NCBI RefSeq assembly: GCF_900099705.1
Contig: NZ_LT629695.1
Coordinates: 620,001 to 684,000, forward strand
DNA length: 64,000 nt
Direction of reading: 5' to 3'
Source of the DNA: Agrococcus jejuensis
GTDB taxonomy: Bacteria > Actinomycetota > Actinomycetes > Actinomycetales > Microbacteriaceae
Made by a program: the position numbers and the translations under genes. Position 1 is the stretch's first letter; every line of letters starts with the position of its first letter. The notes under the pieces were generated by a model. The model was given only the letters and a program-made list of their open reading frames with translations, was not told the DNA's origin and made no database searches. Of this stretch, positions 60,190 to 64,000 are shown piece after piece.

Positions 60190-60282
60190 CTAGAGGGACG
60201 TGACGAGGAAGATGCCGGCGAGCACGACGAGTGCGATGCCGAGCAGCAGGAATGCCTTGCGGGACTTCGACCAGGTGGCCAT
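60190..60282 (-). CDS. 30-residue single-helix membrane microprotein
   Basis: A tiny gene: ATG 60282, perfectly spaced AGGAG (5 nt), then a basic N-terminus (TWSKSRK), one hydrophobic helix (AFLLLGIALVVLAGIFLV) and stop. It lies 8 bases after the dehydrogenase stop and 54 bases before the MFS start in the same operon. Codon pattern resembles the neighbours. It could assist the MFS transporter, as small membrane proteins do in other systems; this is inferred. Confidence 0.65.
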   Translation of the reverse strand: MATWSKSRKAFLLLGIALVVLAGIFLVTSL

Positions 60283-60290
60283 GTGCGCTC

Positions 60291-61058
60291 CTAGTGCATG
60301 TAGAGGCCGCCGTCGACGTTCAGGGTCTGCCCCGTCACGAATCCGGCGTCCTCGGAGATCAGGTAGTGGATGGCTGCCGCGATGTCGCGCGGCGTGCCGA
60401 TGCGTGGCAGGACGCCGTCGGCCGCCATGGCCGCCTTGCGATCGTCGGTGAGCGTGCCGCCCATGATGTCGGTGTCGATGGGTCCCGGCGAGACGACGTT
60501 CACCGTCACCCCGCGCGGTCCGAGCTCGCGCGCGACCGAGCGCGAGAAGCCGATGACGCCTGCCTTCGCGGCCGAGTAGGCGGTCTTCGAGAACGTGCCC
60601 CCGCCGCGCTGCGCCGACACCGACGCGAGGCTCACGACACGGCCGACGCCATGCTCGACCATCGACTCGACCGCACGCCGCGTCGCGTGGTGCACGCCGT
60701 CGAGGTTGATCGACAGCACGCGTCGCCACTCGTCGTCGGTCACGTCGAGGTAGGGGACGGGGCTCGAGACCCCGGCGAGGTTCACGAGCGCGACGAGCTG
60801 CGGCAGCGCCGCCTCGAGCCCGTCGATCGCGGCACGCACCTGCCGAGCGTCGGCGACGTTCGCGCCCGCGCCCGCCGCCTGCACGCCGTGCTCTGCGGCG
60901 ATCTCGGTCGCGACCGCCTTGGCCGCGGCGTCGTCGAGGTCGACGATGCCCACGTGCCATCCGCGCTCCGCGAGGAAGTGGGCCGTCGCGCGTCCGATGC
61001 CGCGCGGCGACGCGGCTCCCGTGAGGATGACGGTGCGGTCGGCCGGGAACGCGGTCAT
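60291..61058 (-). CDS. Short-chain dehydrogenase/reductase
   Basis: A 255-residue SDR: cofactor loop ILTGAASPRGIGRATAHFLA, VDLDDA (Asp favours NAD), NLAGVSSPVPYLDVTDDEW, catalytic Ser-Tyr-Lys in VSLASVSAQRGGGTFSKTAYSAAK (read in two parts), and PGPIDTDIMGG. Likely oxidises a secondary alcohol of a sugar or polyol acid given its neighbours. It starts in ATGA overlap with the 3-hydroxyacyl-CoA dehydrogenase-like gene. Confidence 0.9.
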   Translation of the reverse strand: MTAFPADRTVILTGAASPRGIGRATAHFLAERGWHVGIVDLDDAAAKAVATEIAAEHGVQAAGAGANVADARQVRAAIDGLEAALPQLVALVNLAGVSSPVPYLDVTDDEWRRVLSINLDGVHHATRRAVESMVEHGVGRVVSLASVSAQRGGGTFSKTAYSAAKAGVIGFSRSVARELGPRGVTVNVVSPGPIDTDIMGGTLTDDRKAAMAADGVLPRIGTPRDIAAAIHYLISEDAGFVTGQTLNVDGGLYMH

Positions 61059-62029
61059 GCGCGGCTCCCCTCGCTCGTCGCGATCGGGGCTGGCCCGAGC
61101 TCGTCGAGCAGTCGCTGCATCGCGACGTAGGCCTTGTTGCGGTAGGCGACGAGCTCGGGCGTGCGGTCGGCCGGCACGTCGAGGTAGCCGGCACCCGTCT
61201 TCGTGCCGAAGCGTCCGGCGTCGACGTGCTCGGCCAGCGATGCCGGGGTGGCGAACCGCTCGGGCCAGCGCGTCTGCAGCGACGCGTAGCAGAACGCGTA
61301 CACGTCGAGTCCCGCCATGTCGGCGATCGCGAACGGCCCGAAGAACGGCAGGCGGAACCCGAACGTCGTGCGCACGATCGTGTCGATGTCCGTCGGCGTC
61401 GCGACGCCCTCCTCGACGAGCTGCGTCGCCTCATGAAACAGGGCGTACTGCAGCCGGTTGAGCACGAAGCCCGTCGCGTCGCCGATGCGCGCCGACTGCT
61501 TGCCCGTGGAGGCGACGATCGCCTCGACGACGTCGACCGCCGCCGGGTCGGTCGCGTCGTGCGAGATGAGCTCGACGCCCGGGATGAACGGCGCCGGGTT
61601 CGAGAAGTGCACGCCGAGGAAGCGCTCGGGACGCTCGACCGCCTCGGCGAGCGACCCGATGAGGATCGTCGACGTGTTGGAGCCGATGATGGCGTCGGGG
61701 CGCGCGGCCGCCGAGATGCGGCGCAGCGTCTCGTGCTTGATCTCGATCCGCTCGGGCACCGCCTCCTCGATGAATGCCGCGCCGGCGACGGCCTCCTCGA
61801 TGGAGGCTGCCGCCGTGAGGTTCCTGCGGATGCGCTCGACCGCATCGGCGGGGAAGAGCCCATCGACGACGAACTGCTCGGTCTCGCCGAGCAGGCGGGC
61901 GAGGTTCGCTTGCGCGATCTCGGCCGAGACGTCGGCGATCCGCACTCGGTGGCCGGCGAGCGCGAGCACCTGGGCGATGCCGCCGCCCATGTAGCCGGAG
62001 CCGACGACGGCGATGTCGTACGTGGTCAT
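61055..62029 (-). CDS. 3-Hydroxyacyl-CoA dehydrogenase-family NAD-dependent oxidoreductase
   Basis: A 324-residue two-domain dehydrogenase: Rossmann motif IAVVGSGYMGGGIAQVLALA, ADVSAE, FIEEAVPERIEIKHETLRRI, SNTSTILIGSLAEAV, catalytic-His strand GVHFSNPAPFIPGVELI, and C-terminal IGDATGFVLNRLQYALFHEA. Related enzymes act on acyl-CoAs or, as L-gulonate 3-dehydrogenase and carnitine dehydrogenase, on free hydroxy acids. With no CoA-ligase or thiolase near, a free sugar acid is more likely here. Confidence 0.88.
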   Translation of the reverse strand: MTTYDIAVVGSGYMGGGIAQVLALAGHRVRIADVSAEIAQANLARLLGETEQFVVDGLFPADAVERIRRNLTAAASIEEAVAGAAFIEEAVPERIEIKHETLRRISAAARPDAIIGSNTSTILIGSLAEAVERPERFLGVHFSNPAPFIPGVELISHDATDPAAVDVVEAIVASTGKQSARIGDATGFVLNRLQYALFHEATQLVEEGVATPTDIDTIVRTTFGFRLPFFGPFAIADMAGLDVYAFCYASLQTRWPERFATPASLAEHVDAGRFGTKTGAGYLDVPADRTPELVAYRNKAYVAMQRLLDELGPAPIATSEGSRA

Positions 62030-62970
62030 GCGAGTCCCTTCGGGAGGAGCGAGCGCAGGTAGCGCTGGTTCGTGGAGCAGTTGCCGAGGCTGTCGCCGCC
62101 GTAGTGCTCCATGAGGAAGATGCCGTCGAAGCCGAGCGCGAGCGCATCGCGCACGACCTCGCGGTAGTTGATGAGGCCGGCCTCCATCGAGCAGGGCACG
62201 CTCGTCGCCCACGAGCCGTCTGCGGACTCGTCGCGCGTGTAGTTCTTCACGTGCCAGTAGTTGGCGTAGGGCAGGGTCTTCGCGTGCATCTCGCGCCAGT
62301 CCTCGATGGGGCGATGGAGCCGGATGAGGTTCGCGATGTCGGGGTTGAGGCCGACGTTGTCGAGGCCGATCTCCTCGACGAGTCGCACGGCGGAGTCCGC
62401 GGTGCCGAGGTAGGTGTCCTCGTACATCTCGAGCGACATGCGCAGCCCGACGTCGGCAGCGTGCCGACCGAGCTCGCGCAGGCGCGTCACGGCCGCGTCC
62501 CAGACCTCCGGGTCGTCGGGATCCTTCGGACCCTCGGCGGTCCAGAACCAGAGCGCGCGGCGCTGCGCCTCGGAGAACGGCTGGTGCAGTCCCGTCGAGA
62601 AGACCTGCATGCCCCACTCGGCAGCGGCGTCGATCGTCCGGTGCGCGTACGCGAGGTTGCGCTCCTCGTGCCCGGGCATGATGACGCTCTGCCGCTGGAG
62701 GTGCACGCTCGGGATGCGGATGCCGCGCGCGGCGGCGATCGACAGCAGCTCGTCGCGTCGGCTCGGCTCGAGATCGGCGGGGCGGATGTGGCTGTCGGCC
62801 AGCTCGATCATCGAGAAGCCGACGTCCTGCACTTGCGCCAGCATGTCGTCCCAGGTCTCGCTGCTCGCGTCGTGGAGCGCGACGCCGTCGCGCCCGACGG
62901 TGGGGATGCCGTGCAGGCAGGTCGCGATCGGCCAGGTCTCGGCCGTGAAGGGGGACGTCGTCGTCGGCAC
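62026..62970 (-). CDS. Sugar phosphate isomerase/epimerase-like TIM-barrel protein
   Basis: A 314-residue AP-endonuclease-2/xylose-isomerase-like TIM barrel: ETWDDMLAQVQDVGFSMIEL, IRIPSVHLQRQS, LRMSLEMYEDTYLGT, VGLNPDIANLIRLH, and YWHVKNYTRDE, with Glu, Asp and His metal ligands in the expected strands. It may isomerise or decarboxylate a keto-sugar acid. I choose GTG 62970, with GGAG 7 nt upstream and a promoter just before it; upstream codons would overlap the promoter. First gene of the catabolic operon; ATGA overlap follows. Confidence 0.85.
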   Translation of the reverse strand: MPTTTSPFTAETWPIATCLHGIPTVGRDGVALHDASSETWDDMLAQVQDVGFSMIELADSHIRPADLEPSRRDELLSIAAARGIRIPSVHLQRQSVIMPGHEERNLAYAHRTIDAAAEWGMQVFSTGLHQPFSEAQRRALWFWTAEGPKDPDDPEVWDAAVTRLRELGRHAADVGLRMSLEMYEDTYLGTADSAVRLVEEIGLDNVGLNPDIANLIRLHRPIEDWREMHAKTLPYANYWHVKNYTRDESADGSWATSVPCSMEAGLINYREVVRDALALGFDGIFLMEHYGGDSLGNCSTNQRYLRSLLPKGLA

Positions 62971-63005
62971 CGGTGGGCTCCATCGCTCGGGGTCGGGCTG
63001 CAAGA

Positions 63006-63033
63006 ATCCTATAGGATCTATGAAACGCGTCAA
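63006..63033 (-). promoter_or_regulatory. Promoter and GntR operator of the carbohydrate operon
   Basis: On the minus strand TTGACG (63033-63028), 16 nt, then TAGGAT (63011-63006). The -10 box is half of a perfect 12-bp palindrome ATCCTATAGGAT (63006-63017), the kind of site bound by FCD-type GntR repressors, and the GntR gene is immediately upstream. Confidence 0.75.
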
Positions 63034-63069
63034 GCCCCGACTCGCACGCATCCCCGGCACGCACGACGA

Positions 63070-63096
63070 ACGCCGCGAGCACGAGGCTCGCGGCGT
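63070..63096 (-). terminator. Hairpin after the GntR (FCD) gene
   Basis: An 11-bp stem (63070-63080 with 63086-63096) and 5-nt loop, 12 bases after the gntR stop; it separates the regulator from the operon promoter. Confidence 0.8.
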
Positions 63097-63108
63097 GGGC
63101 GGGACGGG

Positions 63109-63804
63109 TCAGCGCCCGGAGAGCGAACGATCTCGGACGTTCGCGATGTGGTCGCGCATGCGATCGCCCGCGGCATCCGGCTGCGACGCGAAGGCGTCGA
63201 GGATCGCGCGGTGCTCGGCGATCGCCTCGATGACGTCGCTGGGTCCGCGCAGCGCGGCCTGTCGCAGCCGATGCGTCAACGCGCCGAGCGATGCGTGCAT
63301 CTCGTGCACGTAGCGGTTGCCCGCGTGCTCGAGGATCACGGCGTGGAACGCGCCGTCGGCCTCGAAGTACCGCTGGGTGACCTCGAGCGGCACCTCGCCG
63401 ACTGCGTGCGCGTGCACGACGTCGTGGCTCGCAGCCTCGTGGACCTCGTGCGCAGCCCTCAGCGCCGGCAGCAGCTCGCTCGCACGCGGCGCGGCGAGCG
63501 TCGCCGCCCGTTCCTCGAGCATGAGACGTGCCTCGAAGAGCTCCGCGAGCTGCTCGCGGTCGAGCGGAGGTGCGACGCGATACCCCTTGAGCGCCTCGCG
63601 CGTCACGAGGCCCGTGCGCTCGAGCTGCACGAGCGCCTCGCGCACCGGCGTCGGCGAGACGGCCAGCTCGCGGGCGAGCGTGTCGATCGAGAGCCGCTCC
63701 CCCGGCTGCACCGTGCCGTCGAGGAGGTCGGCGAGGATGCGGTCGTGCACCTGGTCGCGCAGCGCCCTGCGCTGCACGTCCAGGTGACGACCGCCCTCGC
63801 TCAT
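63109..63804 (-). CDS. GntR-family regulator with FCD domain
   Basis: A 231-residue FadR-type regulator: winged helix at residues 12-80 (LRDQVHDRILADLLDGTVQP, LARELAVSPTPVREALVQLE, then GLVTREALKGYRV), followed by an all-helical FCD ligand domain with the metal-binding pattern FHAVILEHAGN and ALTHRLRQ, EHRAILDAF. FCD proteins sense small carboxylic or sugar acids. It probably represses the operon at 58.8-63.0 kb from ATCCTATAGGAT. It begins in ATGA overlap with the triose-phosphate-isomerase-like gene. Confidence 0.92.
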   Translation of the reverse strand: MSEGGRHLDVQRRALRDQVHDRILADLLDGTVQPGERLSIDTLARELAVSPTPVREALVQLERTGLVTREALKGYRVAPPLDREQLAELFEARLMLEERAATLAAPRASELLPALRAAHEVHEAASHDVVHAHAVGEVPLEVTQRYFEADGAFHAVILEHAGNRYVHEMHASLGALTHRLRQAALRGPSDVIEAIAEHRAILDAFASQPDAAGDRMRDHIANVRDRSLSGR

Positions 63805-64000
63805 GCGGCGGCCAGCGCCTCGTCGAGGATCGCGCCGAACGCGACCGGGTCGTGCGCGAAGCGGCCGAGGAACATGCCGTCGACGTCGGGCGCGATGCGC
63901 GGCAGCAGGCCGGGTCCGGCGGAGCCGCCGTAGATGACCTGCGCGCCGGGCAGCAGCGCGTCGCCGGCGAGATGGTCGCGCAGCACGCTCGTGACGCCGC
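63801..64000 (-). CDS. Triose-phosphate isomerase-family protein, 5' end cut by window edge
   Basis: Only the C-terminal 65 or so residues are visible; the frame is open to the window end. GAQVIYGGSAGPGLLPRIAP and GMFLGRFAHDP replace the usual YGGSV and DG.LVGGASL phosphate-loop segments, so this is a divergent TIM homologue. Such copies act in tetrose/polyol catabolism (for example erythrulose-phosphate isomerases), which would suit the adjacent dehydrogenase genes; glycolytic TpiA is less likely. Confidence 0.75.
   Translation of the reverse strand, partial: GVTSVLRDHLAGDALLPGAQVIYGGSAGPGLLPRIAPDVDGMFLGRFAHDPVAFGAILDEALAAA

Noticed and set aside
1..64000. tRNA or rRNA genes, prophage or insertion sequences
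   Set aside because: I found no cloverleaf-like sequence, transposase, integrase or phage structural gene when reading both strands.

Overview
The window is very GC-rich, gene-dense chromosomal DNA. Its traits point to a Gram-positive actinobacterium, most likely a member of the Microbacteriaceae (an Agrococcus-like relative is my guess, not shown): an MshA-type glycosyltransferase, a GTP-dependent PEP carboxykinase, class II fructose bisphosphatase, an F420-0 importer with CofE, LPXTG wall anchors and many leaderless GTG/ATG starts. I see no tRNA, rRNA, CRISPR array, prophage or insertion sequence. Both edges cut genes: the PEP carboxykinase on the left and a triose-phosphate-isomerase-like protein on the right.

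Layout. 0-7.2 kb: PEP carboxykinase, PaiB-like protein, a SigE-type sigma factor with its membrane partner, then a TPM/coiled-coil membrane protein and a PspA homologue. 7.4-11.9 kb: MshA-like glycosyltransferase, HEEVH protein, VOC protein/ArsR pair, amidase, small hypothetical. 12-15.7 kb: ABC exporter plus NarL-type two-component system, translationally coupled in pairs. 15.8-18.1 kb: YtrA-like GntR operon with two PH-like membrane proteins. 18.2-20.2 kb: acetyltransferase, uracil-DNA glycosylase, S51 peptidase. 20.2-28.5 kb: reductive pyrimidine/hydantoin catabolism (aminotransferase, ABC transporter, F420-type luciferase-like oxidoreductase, dihydropyrimidinase, beta-ureidopropionase). 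28.9-31.7 kb: predicted F420-0 ABC importer. 31.9-36.2 kb: MoxR/DUF58/transglutaminase trio. 36.3-37.6 kb: CofE and CoaD. 38.2-45.7 kb: RecG, RsmD, ThiL, DUF3515, DnaQ-like exonuclease, RmuC. 45.7-50.8 kb: 3-hydroxybutyrate/ketone-acid operon under a TetR regulator. 50.9-57.4 kb: duplicated surface-protein locus built around a SipW-like signal peptidase. 57.6-64 kb: GlpX and a carbohydrate or polyol operon under an FCD-type GntR regulator.

How the parts fit. The most unusual region is 50.9-57.4 kb. Seven small exported proteins carry a SipW-type signal (basic residues, a hydrophobic run, then AAW[STN]D.E.A) and two carry LPXTG sorting signals. They form two parallel modules around one S26B-type signal peptidase, which looks like a wall-anchored, TasA-like fibre system. 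A second theme is cofactor F420 salvage: a three-gene importer and CofE lie within 9 kb of each other and next to an F420-type oxidoreductase inside the pyrimidine-catabolism cluster.

DNA-level signals include four families of extragenic palindromic repeats, palindromic operators next to regulator genes, and at least seven start codons placed 6-7 nt after a TANNNT -10 box (leaderless messages). The hexamer GGATGC/GCATCC is conspicuously frequent and overrides normal codon choice.
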